Positions 8,634 through 17,199 of a stretch of DNA of 64,000 bases are shown here, piece by piece. The DNA is from Nodosilinea sp. LEGE 06152 (GTDB lineage Bacteria > Cyanobacteriota > Cyanobacteriia > Phormidesmidales > Phormidesmidaceae). Positions within the stretch are counted from its first letter, which is position 1. Each line of letters begins with the position of its first letter. The notes beneath the pieces are model-generated. The model saw only the letters and a program-made list of their open reading frames with translations. It did no database searches and was not told where the DNA came from. The position numbers and the translations under genes are program-made. Location of the stretch: the NCBI RefSeq assembly GCF_015207525.1, contig NZ_JADEWR010000001.1, forward strand, positions 61,748 through 125,747, read 5' to 3'.

Positions 8634-9893
8634 ATGGACTACAAACAAGAGCTCATCACCACCATCCACGATTTGAGTTACCAGACCGATCGCCTAGAGC
8701 AACGCCTGACCGAGCTCAGCCAGACCCATCCCACAGCCGTCCTGATTCCGTCGCTCTATGAGGAGCTAGGACGCCCGGCCCTGGCCACTATTCGCGACCA
8801 TCTCAGCCACTGCTCCTTCGTCAACAACGTTGTCGTCTGCCTCTATGCCGATACCTTCGAGCAGTACCAGCACGCGGTGCAGTTCTTTGAGCCGCTGCCC
8901 CAGCCCACCTTTGTGCTCTGGGAGAATGGTCCTTGCATTACCGGCATTCTGCAAACGCTTAAAGACAAGGGGCTAGACCTGCTGCGGTTTAAGGGTAAGG
9001 GGCGGGCCGTGTGGCTGGGGCTGGGGGTGGCCTCGCTGCACGCCGCCGCGATCGCCCTCCACGATGCCGACATTGTCACCTACGATCGCTCTTACCCGCT
9101 CAAACTGCTCTACCCCTTACTGGAGCAGGAGTTTGGCATTGCCTTTAGCAAGGCCTACTATGCCCGCATCGGCGATCGCCCTCGCAGTCTACACGGGCGC
9201 GTCACCCGGCTGTTTGTCACGCCGCTAATCACCTCGCTGATGGAGCTATTTGGCTACAGCGACTACCTGCGCTACCTCGACGCCTACCGCTACCCCCTCT
9301 CCGGCGAGTTTGCCCTCTCCAGCGACCTGGCTCTCAACACCCGCATTCCCGGCAACTGGGGGCTAGAAGTGGGGCTACTGGCCGAGGTCTACCGCAACGT
9401 AGCCCTCAAGCGCATCGCTCAAATCGACCTGGGCATTTTCGAGCACAAGCACCAGACCCTGGGTAGCTCAACCAACTCAGGCCTGCAAAAGATGTGCCGC
9501 GATATTCTGCAATCGGTATTTAGAACCCTGACCGAAACCGAGCAGGTGGTCATCGGCCACGACCACATTCGCGCCCTGCGGATTAAGTACCGCCGTGAGG
9601 CCCAAAACCTAGCCCGCCAGTACTTTGTCGATGCCCGCTTCAACGGTCTAGAGTACGATCGCCACCAGGAGGAAATGACCATCGAAACCTTCGAACAGGT
9701 CATTTTAGAAGCGGGTAACCAGTACCTAGACGACCCCACCGGCACCCAAATTCCTGACTGGACGCGCGCTCTGGCGGTCATTCCCGACCTGCGCGAGCAG
9801 CTGCTCGACGCCATTCTCTCCGATATGGCCGAGGCGCGATCGGCTCCGGCGGCACCAGCAGATGTTGCCGCTATGGCCACGGCAGCCGTTTAA
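8634..9893 (+). CDS. gpgS: GT81-like glycosyltransferase, probable glucosyl-3-phosphoglycerate synthase
   Basis: A 419-residue nucleotide-sugar glycosyltransferase resembling GpgS, which joins glucose from an NDP-glucose to 3-phosphoglycerate. This is the first step to the compatible solute glucosylglycerate, made by some cyanobacteria when nitrogen is short or salt is high. The metal-binding HDADIV (H143, D144, D146) follows a KGKGRAVWLGLGVAS stretch, and the SLHGRVTRLFVTPLI and SGEFALSSDLA segments fit the family. It is cytosolic, with no signal peptide. The phosphatase partner (GpgP) is not adjacent; the next gene is convergent. A related mannosyl or glucosyl transfer to another acceptor cannot be excluded. 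Confidence 0.75.
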   Translation: MDYKQELITTIHDLSYQTDRLEQRLTELSQTHPTAVLIPSLYEELGRPALATIRDHLSHCSFVNNVVVCLYADTFEQYQHAVQFFEPLPQPTFVLWENGPCITGILQTLKDKGLDLLRFKGKGRAVWLGLGVASLHAAAIALHDADIVTYDRSYPLKLLYPLLEQEFGIAFSKAYYARIGDRPRSLHGRVTRLFVTPLITSLMELFGYSDYLRYLDAYRYPLSGEFALSSDLALNTRIPGNWGLEVGLLAEVYRNVALKRIAQIDLGIFEHKHQTLGSSTNSGLQKMCRDILQSVFRTLTETEQVVIGHDHIRALRIKYRREAQNLARQYFVDARFNGLEYDRHQEEMTIETFEQVILEAGNQYLDDPTGTQIPDWTRALAVIPDLREQLLDAILSDMAEARSAPAAPADVAAMATAAV

Positions 9894-9915
9894 CTATCCA
9901 TTGTGTCCACTGTCT

Positions 9916-10728
9916 CTACGCTGGCTTTTTCTCAGAGGTAGGCTGAGATTTGGACTTGGACTTAGGCTCAGTACTAGAGCTGTTGAGCAGCGTGTTGCGG
10001 CTGCGGAGGGTGACGTTCACCCCCTCGCCAGACTGTTCAATCACCAGCAGGGGGGTGGGCTTGGCTTTTTGATCCCAGTGCATGTTGGCAATGCGGCCTT
10101 GAATGGTGGGCTGCCAATGGGTTTCTTCGGCATCGGGGCTCATGAAGTTTTCGATGCAGTCAACTAGCTGGCCAATGGTTGAAGAGGTTGCCTGGGTCGG
10201 CAGCTTAGCCAGCCGAATTTGAATGCGAAACAGCACCCGCTTTTTCGCTAGGGGGTTGTCGTGGGGAGCATACTCGACATCAAAAATTTCATCCACAACG
10301 CGAGGCTTACTGGCAATGCCAATCATGCCTTCCTCAGCCTGGCGGGGTCGCAGGGCAACGCTGATTTTTTGCTTCACTTTCACTTTGAGCTGGTTAACAA
10401 TCGCGGTGTGAAAATGCTCTTCGTCCATGCGCATGCGCAGGTAGTCAAGGTTAAACTCGCGCGAGTGAATTAGGTCTGGGTTTTGCTCCATCTTGCTGAT
10501 GGTTTTAAGCGCCAGTTTGACCTTCTTTTGCAGCTCTTGATTTTTGTAGGTTTCAAACTTAAGCTGTTTGACCAAGCGGCGGGTTTGAAAGTGGGAATAC
10601 ACCCCTAGCCCTAGTAGCACCAGCAGCAGCCCGCCAGAGGTCAGCATCCAAGGGTTGTCAACCGTCAGCCGACTGGCGGTGGGCGCTTGGGCAAGGGTTG
10701 AGGACACCAGAACTGTAGAGGTTTTCAT
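9916..10728 (-). CDS. Membrane-anchored coiled-coil protein, unnamed
   Basis: A 270-residue protein with one N-terminal membrane helix (about residues 27-46, GGLLLVLLGLGVYSHF), then a basic, Lys-rich predicted coiled coil (about 50-85, FETYKNQELQKKVKLALKT). A globular domain follows (MRMDEEHFHTAIVNQLKVKVKQKI; FRIQIRLAKLP) and then a Ser/Lys-rich tail (STEPKSKSKSQP). It looks like a conserved cyanobacterial protein whose soluble part faces the cytoplasm, but I cannot name it. It is convergent with gpgS (22-bp gap) and has a long upstream region. No enzymatic motif is visible. Confidence 0.65.
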   Translation of the reverse strand: MKTSTVLVSSTLAQAPTASRLTVDNPWMLTSGGLLLVLLGLGVYSHFQTRRLVKQLKFETYKNQELQKKVKLALKTISKMEQNPDLIHSREFNLDYLRMRMDEEHFHTAIVNQLKVKVKQKISVALRPRQAEEGMIGIASKPRVVDEIFDVEYAPHDNPLAKKRVLFRIQIRLAKLPTQATSSTIGQLVDCIENFMSPDAEETHWQPTIQGRIANMHWDQKAKPTPLLVIEQSGEGVNVTLRSRNTLLNSSSTEPKSKSKSQPTSEKKPA

Positions 10729-11144
10729 AGCCGGTGAAAAGAAGGGTGGAGTTGCATTTATAGTTCCCTCAAAAAGGGGATGGCATCCGGACTAATCTGA
10801 AATTCAGTAATATCTCGGTCATACCTTCAAGAAATAGTCTGTCTTAGCTCCTAAATTGTGCAGCGGAGACTTAGCACACGGGCTACCACCCGTCGCAAGC
10901 CGTGTCTTTAGAAAACACCCTGCTGCCGTGTCCTAAAGATTTTAAGACTACCGCAACCCCCTCTTCTGCTCAGTAAAACTCGCCACTTCTGTCACCGAAT
11001 GCGGTGCTGGCCCAACCCTCGGCCACCCAATTCAGCCGTGCGGCGTAATCCGGCGGCAGAGGGTTCTTCCGTGGGTGGGTGTGCCGGCGATCGCTAGCCT
11101 GCAACCTGCACTGCTAGGCTAGTTAGCTGTTATTGGGGCGCTGT
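10729..11144. other. Intergenic region, 416 bp, no gene seen
   Basis: It lies between the start of the anchored coiled-coil gene and the end of the DUF2805 gene. The part near 10740-10860 is AT-richer and should hold the promoter of the minus-strand gene. The rest is GC-rich with many stops in all frames. No tRNA, strong hairpin or repeat was recognised. Confidence 0.4.
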
Positions 11145-11396
11145 TTATTTTTGGTTGGCCGACTTAAAGCGGCCTAGGGCAAAGTCGCGTTTGTGCTGGT
11201 GCTTGGTTTTGCGACCTGTTACCCGCTTGCGCCACATGCGAAAACTGGAGGGCTGCATAAAGCGGCGCATGATGGCAATCACCTGCTTTTCAGTCAGCCC
11301 AAACTGGGTCTCAATTGCCTCAAAGGGGGTGCGGTCTTCCCACGCCATTTCAATGACGCGATCGATGGTCTGAGGGTCAAGCTTGGGTAGCGCCAT
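11145..11396 (-). CDS. TIGR03643/DUF2805 family small protein
   Basis: An 83-residue basic protein matching the remembered TIGR03643 (DUF2805) pattern: MAWEDRTPFEAIETQFGLTEKQVIAIMR followed by MQPSSFRMWRKRVTGRKTKH. The first half looks like a helix-turn-helix, the second is rich in Lys and Arg, so nucleic-acid binding is plausible but unproven. Found in many bacteria without an assigned role. It is flanked by long non-coding stretches on both sides and appears monocistronic. Confidence 0.8.
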   Translation of the reverse strand: MALPKLDPQTIDRVIEMAWEDRTPFEAIETQFGLTEKQVIAIMRRFMQPSSFRMWRKRVTGRKTKHQHKRDFALGRFKSANQK

Positions 11397-11701
11397 GGGC
11401 TTTAGAAAACAGCGGTGGTTCTATGCTGTTTAACCTAACGAACCCACCCAGCCTGGCGCAACGCTTTTCCAATTCGACTGCAACAGCCCCAGCTGAGAAC
11501 GGATCGCTGCCGTAGGGGCAAACACCTTTTGCCCCTACCAAATCAGGGATTAACCCAATTGGCTGCGGTATCAGGCGGTTGGGCTTGGAAGTGAACCCGA
11601 GACAATCGGAAGTTTGTGCAACTCATCCTCAAAACCTGCAAGACGAACTGGGCAACCCGAATAATACTGGCACCATGCCTTTTGAAACTGGAGCCTGAGC
11701 G
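11397..11701. other. Intergenic region upstream of ndhH
   Basis: A divergent region of 305 bp that must hold the promoters of the DUF2805 gene and ndhH. It contains one copy of the GTAGGGGCAAA palindrome (11512-11538). No NtcA-type or other named site could be assigned with confidence. Confidence 0.4.
11512..11538. repeat. GTAGGGGCAAA palindrome, copy 1
   Basis: Perfect 11-bp arms (GTAGGGGCAAA and TTTGCCCCTAC) around 5 bp. It belongs to a dispersed family with further members at 27480-27503, 27567-27594, 31296-31322 and 33237-33265, all between genes. Confidence 0.8.
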
Positions 11702-12886
11702 ATGGTGAAGCTCGAAACTCGAACCGACCCGATGGTGATCAACTTTGGCCCTCACCATCCCTCAATGCACGGCTGCTTTCGCATTATGGTTACCCTCGAT
11801 GGCGAGGATGTGATCGACTGCGAGCCGGTGATCGGCTATCTGCACCGGGGTATGGAGAAAATTGCCGAGAGCCGAACCTCAACTATGTTCATTCCTTATA
11901 CCAGCCGGTGGGACTACTATGGTGGGTTATTTAATGAAGCGGTGACCGTCAACGCGGTTGAAAAATTGGCGGATATCGAGGTGCCCAAGCGAGCTAGCTA
12001 TATCCGAGTGATTTTGCTGGAGCTGACTCGGCTGGTTAACCATCTGCTGTGGGTAGGGCCGTTTGTCATGGATATGGGGGCGCAAACGCTGTTTTTTTAC
12101 AGCCTGCGCGATCGCGAACCCATTCTCGACCTGTTTGAAGCCGTAAGCGGCTACCGCATGGTCAACCACAACTACTTTCGCGTTGGTGGGGTGGCCGCTG
12201 ATCTGCCCTACGGTTGGGTCGAAAAATGTCGAGATTTCGTTAACTACCTGGCCCCAAAACTGGATGAGTACGAGCGCCTAGTTACTGACAACCCCGTGTT
12301 TCGTCGCCGCTGTGAAGGGCTGGGGGTGCTCACCCGCAGCGATGCAATCAACTGGGGCTGTTCAGGTCCCATGCTGCGGGCTTCGGGGGTAAAGTGGGAT
12401 CTGCGCAAGGTCGATCACTACGAGTGCTACGACGACTTGGACTGGCAGGTGGCGTGGCAGCCCGAGGGCGACTGCCTGGCTCGCTACCGGGTGCGGCTAG
12501 ACGAGATGCGCCAGTCGCTCCGCATCATTCACCAGGCTCTTGACGGGCTACCCGGCGGCCCCTGGGAAAACCTGGAGGCCAAGCGCCTCACCGAAGGTCC
12601 AAAATCACTGTGGGATGGTTTTGACTATCAGTTCATTGCCAAAAAAATTGCCCCTACCTTCAAAATTCCGGCGGGAGAGCACTACGTGCGGGTCGAGTCG
12701 GGCCGGGGTGAGCTGGGCATTTTTATGATCGGCAACGATAGCCCGATGCCCTGGCGCTGGAAAATTCGCCCGGCCGACTTCAACAACCTGCAACTGCTGC
12801 CCAACTTGATCAAGGGCCAAAAGGTGGCGGATATTTTTGTGATTTTGGGCAGCATTGACGTGGTCATGGGGTCGGTCGATCGTTAG
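11702..12886 (+). CDS. ndhH: NAD(P)H-quinone oxidoreductase subunit H
   Basis: A 394-residue hydrophilic subunit of the cyanobacterial NDH-1 complex (NuoD/49-kDa homologue), which with NdhK lines the plastoquinone pocket near cluster N2. It serves respiration, cyclic electron flow and CO2 uptake on the thylakoid membrane. Family features include the N-terminal [26 protein letters not shown], and the C-terminal [17 protein letters not shown] ending ([14 protein letters not shown]). Length is normal. As usual in cyanobacteria it lies apart from ndhA-I-G-E, which is at 22.6-25.5 kb here. The ATG at 11702 gives the expected N terminus. A HIP1 octamer overlaps the stop codon. Confidence 0.97.
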   Translation: MVKLETRTDPMVINFGPHHPSMHGCFRIMVTLDGEDVIDCEPVIGYLHRGMEKIAESRTSTMFIPYTSRWDYYGGLFNEAVTVNAVEKLADIEVPKRASYIRVILLELTRLVNHLLWVGPFVMDMGAQTLFFYSLRDREPILDLFEAVSGYRMVNHNYFRVGGVAADLPYGWVEKCRDFVNYLAPKLDEYERLVTDNPVFRRRCEGLGVLTRSDAINWGCSGPMLRASGVKWDLRKVDHYECYDDLDWQVAWQPEGDCLARYRVRLDEMRQSLRIIHQALDGLPGGPWENLEAKRLTEGPKSLWDGFDYQFIAKKIAPTFKIPAGEHYVRVESGRGELGIFMIGNDSPMPWRWKIRPADFNNLQLLPNLIKGQKVADIFVILGSIDVVMGSVDR

Positions 12887-13020
12887 CGATCGCCTACTTC
12901 AAGCGCTAGCGATCGCCTGCCGAGCGGCCTCAGTAGATGGCGGGTCCAGGTTGATGCTCAGCTTTTGCGGCATGATAAAGAGTCAGATGGCTTACTCCTG
13001 AGATTCTGTCGCGCGCCTCC

Positions 13021-13515
13021 ATGAAACCTGGCAGCAAGTATCATCCTTTACATGACCATCTCAAGCACTCTGACCAGACCGAAGTGGTGCTGACCTTTGC
13101 CGAGGTTGAGGCTCTGCTGGGCAGCGCCCTGCCCCATTCAGCAGTTGAGCGCAAAAACTGGTGGAGCAACCGCGAAACCCCCGCCGCCCTGCAATCTAGC
13201 GCCTGGGTAAGGGCAGGCTATCACGTCCACGCCATCGATATAGACAGTAAAGTCGTTACCTTCTGTAAGGTTGAGGCTCAGTACAACATCCAAACCAGAG
13301 ACGGCAAAATCATCTGGCAGCAAGACGCCATACGCGCCCTGCGCAAGCACATGAATCTAACCCAAATGGAGTTCGCCGAACAGATGGGCGTGCGCCGCCA
13401 AACCATCAGCGAGTGGGAAAATGGCGTCTATGAACCCGATCGCAGCACCGCTAAGTTTTTAGAGCTGATTGCCAAGCACGCCAACTTCGAGGCTCCTGCA
13501 GCAGAAAACCCATAG
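13021..13515 (+). CDS. XRE-type HTH regulator with N-terminal DUF7662-like domain
   Basis: A 164-residue protein in two parts. Residues 1-80 (KYHPLHDHLKHS, VVLTFAEVEALLG, ERKNWWSNRE, SAWVRAGYHV) resemble a small uncharacterised domain I recall as DUF7662, whose mark is the S-x-W..AGY ending. Residues about 104-153 are a clear XRE/Cro helix-turn-helix (MNLTQMEFAEQMGVRRQTISEWENG). This suggests a DNA-binding regulator whose N-terminal part senses or binds something. It stands between ndhH and convergent cysH (20-bp gap) and does not look like part of an operon. The target is unknown. The HTH call is firm, the domain name less so. Confidence 0.75.
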   Translation: MKPGSKYHPLHDHLKHSDQTEVVLTFAEVEALLGSALPHSAVERKNWWSNRETPAALQSSAWVRAGYHVHAIDIDSKVVTFCKVEAQYNIQTRDGKIIWQQDAIRALRKHMNLTQMEFAEQMGVRRQTISEWENGVYEPDRSTAKFLELIAKHANFEAPAAENP

Positions 13516-13535
13516 CTGACGCAGATTGGCCACAG

Positions 13536-14312
13536 CTACAGCGAGCTAGAGTCTAGGCTGGCTGCTTCTTCGGGCGACTGGGGCAGATGTAGGCCGCACT
13601 CCTGCTTTAGCCCTTTAAACCGGGTGTCACGCTCGTTGTCGTCGGCTGCAGTAATGGGACGGCTGGAGTGCCAGTCGCCCACGGTCACATAGCCTTTATC
13701 AAACAACGGGTGGTAGGGCAGGCCGTGAGCCACCAGGTAGTCATACACGTCCTTAGAGGTCCACTTGAGAATGGGCAGTAGCTTGTAGCGGCCCCCCTGC
13801 TGACCCACCCGCCCCAGCGACTTGCGGTGGTCGGTCTGGTCAGAGCGCAGCCCCGTTAGCCAGGCCGTGGCGTTTAGCTCGCTTAAGGCCCGCTGCATTG
13901 GCTCTACTTTGCGAATTTTGTCGTAGCGGTTGAAGGCTTCTACGTCGTGCTGCTCCCACAGCCGGCCGTAGAGCGCCTCCATGCGGGCCGGGCTGAGATG
14001 CGATTGATAAACCTTGAGATTGAGGTTGAGCCGAGCCGACAACTCGTCGGCAAAGCGATAGGTTTCGACCGGTAGGTAGCCCGTATCGACCCAAATTACC
14101 GGAATGTTGGGCACCACCTGAATGACTAGGTGCAGCATAACCGCCGACTGAATGCCAAAGCTAGTGCTTAAAACCAGACCGTCGCCGAAGGTTTCGTGAC
14201 CCCACTGCACCAGACTAGTCGCGTCAGCCTCCCCCCATTCCCGGTTGACAGTATCCAGGTCTAGAACGGGGGCGACCCGCATCTTGCTCGGCAAGAGCGC
14301 GGTATCTGACAT
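13536..14312 (-). CDS. cysH: Phosphoadenylyl-sulfate reductase
   Basis: A 258-residue enzyme reducing activated sulfate to sulfite with thioredoxin in assimilatory sulfate reduction. Visible motifs are [15 protein letters not shown] (PP-loop-type nucleotide binding), [29 protein letters not shown] and the C-terminal catalytic Cys in QECGLHLP. The paired Cys-Cys motifs that bind an iron-sulfur cluster in APS reductases are absent: where they often precede RK, the sequence is YDKIRKVEP. It should therefore be the cluster-free PAPS-dependent type. The ATG at 14312 is preceded by GGAAGGAG; an in-frame TTG further up is less likely. Confidence 0.93.
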   Translation of the reverse strand: MSDTALLPSKMRVAPVLDLDTVNREWGEADATSLVQWGHETFGDGLVLSTSFGIQSAVMLHLVIQVVPNIPVIWVDTGYLPVETYRFADELSARLNLNLKVYQSHLSPARMEALYGRLWEQHDVEAFNRYDKIRKVEPMQRALSELNATAWLTGLRSDQTDHRKSLGRVGQQGGRYKLLPILKWTSKDVYDYLVAHGLPYHPLFDKGYVTVGDWHSSRPITAADDNERDTRFKGLKQECGLHLPQSPEEAASLDSSSL

Positions 14313-14682
14313 GGGTTTACTCCTTCCGTTCAACAAAGTCGTAGCTCCAGCGCCACAATTCTGTGGTGGTTATGCTGTCAGTCAGACCGCCAGCAGAGTG
14401 ATTGATGTTTAAGAACACAAAGTTCATGCTACACCGTAGCTTAGTCCACTGTATTCTTATCCGCCTTTAGCCGTATTTCGACATTAGCCGATCTATAGAT
14501 CATAAACGAGCGTATAAAGGATAATTCGTGAACTGAGACCTTTTTTTGATGGGAATGCGAACTTGGGGGATCCCTTTTTTACTAAGGAATTGGGAGTTGG
14601 CGTGGTGCTGGGCTAGACCCAGGCGTGATTTACCCTCTAAAATCCAGCCTAATCTCGCTGCAAACCCGATTTCACATCTCCC
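14313..14682. other. Divergent regulatory region between cysH and puuE-like gene
   Basis: 370 bp holding promoters for both directions. A perfect 12-bp palindrome GATCTATAGATC lies at 14490-14501, in an AT-rich stretch that may be a regulator site or a promoter core. A T-tract follows GAGACC near 14540. No gene was seen. Confidence 0.4.
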
Positions 14683-15597
14683 ATGGCAATTACTCCTTCC
14701 TACCCTCGTGACTTGGTGGGCTACGGCCGCACTCCGCCCCACGCTCAGTGGCCTGACAATGCCAGGATTGCGGTGCAGTTTGTGATCAACTACGAGGAGG
14801 GGGGTGAAAACTGCATTCTCCACGGCGATGCAGCCTCCGAGGCGTTTTTGTCGGAGAGCGTGGGGGCCACGCCACTGGCCGGGGTGCGCAACATGAATAT
14901 GGAGTCAATGTATGAGTATGGTAGCCGGGCCGGGTTTTGGCGGCTGCACCGATTGTTTACTGGCCGGGGTTTGCCGCTAACGGTGTATGCCGTAGCGATG
15001 GCGATGGCCCGTAACCCCGAAGCGATCGCGGCTATGACCGAGGCCGACTGGGAAATTGCCAGCCACGGCTACCGCTGGATTGACTACCAATACTTCGGCC
15101 TTGAGGCCGAGCGCGAGCACATTCGCAAAGCTGTTGAAATTCACACCCAGGTGGCGGGCAGTCGCCCCCTGGGCTTTTACCAGGGCCGCAATAGCCCCAG
15201 CACCCGCGCTCTAGTGGTCGAGGAGGGCGGCTTTCTCTACGACGCCGACAGCTACGCCGACGATCTGCCCTACTGGAATACCGAGTACGGTAGACCGCAC
15301 CTGGTGATTCCCTACACCCTCGACAACAACGACATGCGCTTTGCCACCTACGCGGGCTTTAACTCGGGAGATCAGTTTTTTGCCTACCTGCGCGATGCCT
15401 TTGACACCCTCTACGCCGAGGGCGACGAGTGCCCCAAAATGATGAGCATTGGCCTGCACTGCCGATTGGCTGGGCGACCAGGGCGCACGGCGGCGCTGGC
15501 CAGGTTTTTGGACTATGTGCAGGGGCGCGATCGCGTCTGGATCTGCCGCCGCATCGACATCGCTCGCCACTGGCACGAGCACCATAAACCCGCTTGA
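14683..15597 (+). CDS. puuE: Polysaccharide-deacetylase-fold protein, probable PuuE-type allantoinase
   Basis: A 304-residue NodB-fold hydrolase. The opening (YPRDLVGYGRTPPHAQWP) and VQFVINYEEGGENCILHGD are typical of PuuE, a metal-independent allantoinase that opens allantoin to allantoate in purine breakdown. SHGYRWIDYQ, RNSPSTRALVVEEGGFLYDADSYADD-type sequence and IGLHCRLAGRPGR complete the family pattern. Length is about right for PuuE (around 300). No other ureide or purine catabolic gene is adjacent: the next gene downstream is a HEPN/MNT pair. An alternative is a related amidohydrolase acting on another ureide. Confidence 0.85.
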   Translation: MAITPSYPRDLVGYGRTPPHAQWPDNARIAVQFVINYEEGGENCILHGDAASEAFLSESVGATPLAGVRNMNMESMYEYGSRAGFWRLHRLFTGRGLPLTVYAVAMAMARNPEAIAAMTEADWEIASHGYRWIDYQYFGLEAEREHIRKAVEIHTQVAGSRPLGFYQGRNSPSTRALVVEEGGFLYDADSYADDLPYWNTEYGRPHLVIPYTLDNNDMRFATYAGFNSGDQFFAYLRDAFDTLYAEGDECPKMMSIGLHCRLAGRPGRTAALARFLDYVQGRDRVWICRRIDIARHWHEHHKPA

Positions 15598-15598
15598 T

Positions 15599-15637
15599 GC
15601 AATTTTGGATTTTGGATTGGTGATTTTGGATTGAGCA
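15599..15637. repeat. Short TTTTGGATT tandem tract
   Basis: After the puuE-like stop the motif ATTTTGGATT occurs three times with small spacers, of the kind often scattered between cyanobacterial genes. Related AATTCAAAATT-type stretches are at 39132-39190 and 49966-49990. Confidence 0.5.
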
Positions 15638-15732
15638 ATCCGGCTGTGTAGGCTACGTGCCCTGTTGCCCTGGGTTTGTTGAAGGTTGGGGAGTATACCC
15701 TAGGGATACTGACATTCCTCAGCCGACTTCCC

Positions 15733-16134
15733 ATGCACCTCCCCGACACCCGCTGGGTTCAGCGATTTGCTAACTTCGAGCGCACGTTTTTGCTGCTGCG
15801 CGATGCCCTCGACATTGAGTCACCTTCCCTAGTGGAGCGGGCGGGGATCATTCAGTTTTTTGAGCTGGCTTTCGAGCTGGCGTGGAGGGTGATGAAAGAC
15901 TACGAGGAAGCCGAGGGGATTGTGGTTAAAACGCCTAGGGAGGCGATTAAGCAGGGGTTTCAGATCGGTCTGATTGCCCAAGGGCACAGCTGGATGAACG
16001 CGCTGCAAGACCGTCTGACTATGCGTACCTACGATGAAGCTACGGCGATCGCCGTTGAAACCAGCATCCGCAACGACTACTTCCCGCTGCTGGCCGAACT
16101 GTACCAGGTGCTCAAGGTCAAAGCTGATGGCTAA
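15733..16134 (+). CDS. HI0074-family HEPN protein (HepT-like) with altered catalytic motif
   Basis: A 133-residue HEPN protein of the family called nucleotidyltransferase substrate-binding (HI0074). Relatives paired with an MNT protein act as RNase toxins (HepT, type VII toxin-antitoxin) neutralised by AMPylation. Signs are ERAGIIQFFELAFELAWRVMKDYEE and TPREAIKQGFQIGLI. The expected R-x4-H-x-Y active site (often DRN.TSHTYDE) reads DRLTMRTYDE here: R94 is present, His appears replaced by R98, the spacing is one residue shorter, and the acceptor-type Y100 remains. ATG 15733 is chosen; an upstream TTG in frame has no support. It overlaps the MNT gene by 8 bp. Confidence 0.8.
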   Translation: MHLPDTRWVQRFANFERTFLLLRDALDIESPSLVERAGIIQFFELAFELAWRVMKDYEEAEGIVVKTPREAIKQGFQIGLIAQGHSWMNALQDRLTMRTYDEATAIAVETSIRNDYFPLLAELYQVLKVKADG

Positions 16135-16459
16135 CGCCTACGGTTTAACAGAAAGCGATATGACTCATATCCTCGGAGCCTGCCGTCAGTTTGAGGAGAT
16201 CGCAACGGTAGTGCTGTTTGGCTCGCGAGCCAAGGGCAACTACAAGCAGGGGTCAGACGTGGATCTGGCGGTGAAGGGCGATCGCGTTACCCACCGCACC
16301 GTCGCTCACCTCGCCGATGTGCTCAACGAAGATTTACCGCTGCCCTATTTTTTCGACATCGTTCACTACAACAGCCTGGCGAGCCAACCGTTGTTAGAGC
16401 ACATCGATCGCGTTGGCGTGGTTCTTTACGACCGGGCAAGCGAGTTGACTGCCATCTAG
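16127..16459 (+). CDS. MNT-type minimal nucleotidyltransferase (MntA-like antitoxin)
   Basis: A 110-residue minimal nucleotidyltransferase. The core GSRAKGNYKQGSDVDLAV fits the G-S-x10-D-x-D signature (G32, S33, D44, D46), with a later acidic strand YFFDIVHY. In HepT-MntA pairs this protein adds AMP to the HEPN partner and inactivates it. Translation is coupled: its ATG lies 8 bp inside the end of the HEPN gene. The catalytic triad looks intact even though the partner's RNase motif does not, so the pair may work in a manner other than classic toxin neutralisation. Confidence 0.85.
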   Translation: MANAYGLTESDMTHILGACRQFEEIATVVLFGSRAKGNYKQGSDVDLAVKGDRVTHRTVAHLADVLNEDLPLPYFFDIVHYNSLASQPLLEHIDRVGVVLYDRASELTAI

Positions 16460-16515
16460 CCCATTCCATTAGGCGGTATTATCAACTCCAACGCGAGTCG
16501 GCGGGGGAGCTAAGA

Positions 16516-17127
16516 GTGCTGAGTCCTAGACTGATTGGACGGCTGTTGCGGGTGGCTGAAGCCGTCGATACCTTGAGCGAGTGGATTGGCAAGAGTCTGA
16601 GCTGGCTGGTGCTGCTCACCGTTGCCGTGGGCTTTTACAACGTCATGGCTCGGTACATTGGCCGTTTTTTGGGGCTACAGCTGGCCTCGAACGGGCTGCT
16701 TGAGTGGCAGTGGTACCTGTTTTCGATCACGTTCTTGCTCAGCTTCCCCTACATCCTTCAGCAGGGGGCAAATGTACGGGTCGATTTTTTGGAGGCGGGC
16801 TGGAGCGATCGCCGCAAGGCCATGATTAGCTTCTGGGGCACGGTGCTGTTCCTGATTCCCTTCTGCGTGCTGGGGCTGTGGGTGACCGTGAACCCGGTGA
16901 TGCAGTCGTGGGGGCTGCTGCCCGACGGCACCTGGGGCCGCTGGGAAATTTCCTCCGACGCGAGCGGGCTGCCCAGGGCACCGATTAAATCGATGGTGCT
17001 AGTGGGCTTTGGGCTGCTGCTGCTGCAAGCTGTGGCCCAGGCGATTAAATATTGGGCAGTGTGGTGCGGCTATATCGAGGGCAGGCTGCTGCCGGAGGCC
17101 GAGGCGGAACTGCCGCCCCTGGAGTGA
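16516..17127 (+). CDS. dctQ: TRAP transporter small permease (DctQ-type)
   Basis: A 203-residue membrane protein with four predicted helices (about residues 29-50, 66-86, 105-128, 157-178), the DctQ subunit of a tripartite ATP-independent periplasmic transporter. YNVMARYIGRFLGLQLASNGLLEWQWYLFSITFLL and the R-V-D-F-L-E segment (ANVRVDFLEAGWSDRRKA) are typical. The start is a GTG with GGGGGAG upstream. The large permease gene follows at 72 bp on the same strand. The operon lacks the binding protein, whose gene is convergent downstream. Confidence 0.92.
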   Translation: MLSPRLIGRLLRVAEAVDTLSEWIGKSLSWLVLLTVAVGFYNVMARYIGRFLGLQLASNGLLEWQWYLFSITFLLSFPYILQQGANVRVDFLEAGWSDRRKAMISFWGTVLFLIPFCVLGLWVTVNPVMQSWGLLPDGTWGRWEISSDASGLPRAPIKSMVLVGFGLLLLQAVAQAIKYWAVWCGYIEGRLLPEAEAELPPLE

Positions 17128-17199
17128 GCGGTGACAGGCAATTTGACGGTTTTCAAGGTTCAGATTCAAGTTCTTTAAGTCCCCTTTGTAAGGAGCGCC

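Noticed and set aside
14500..14823. 107-codon minus-strand frame upstream of the allantoinase-like gene
   Set aside because: It overlaps the conserved PuuE N terminus in antisense and spans the divergent promoter region.
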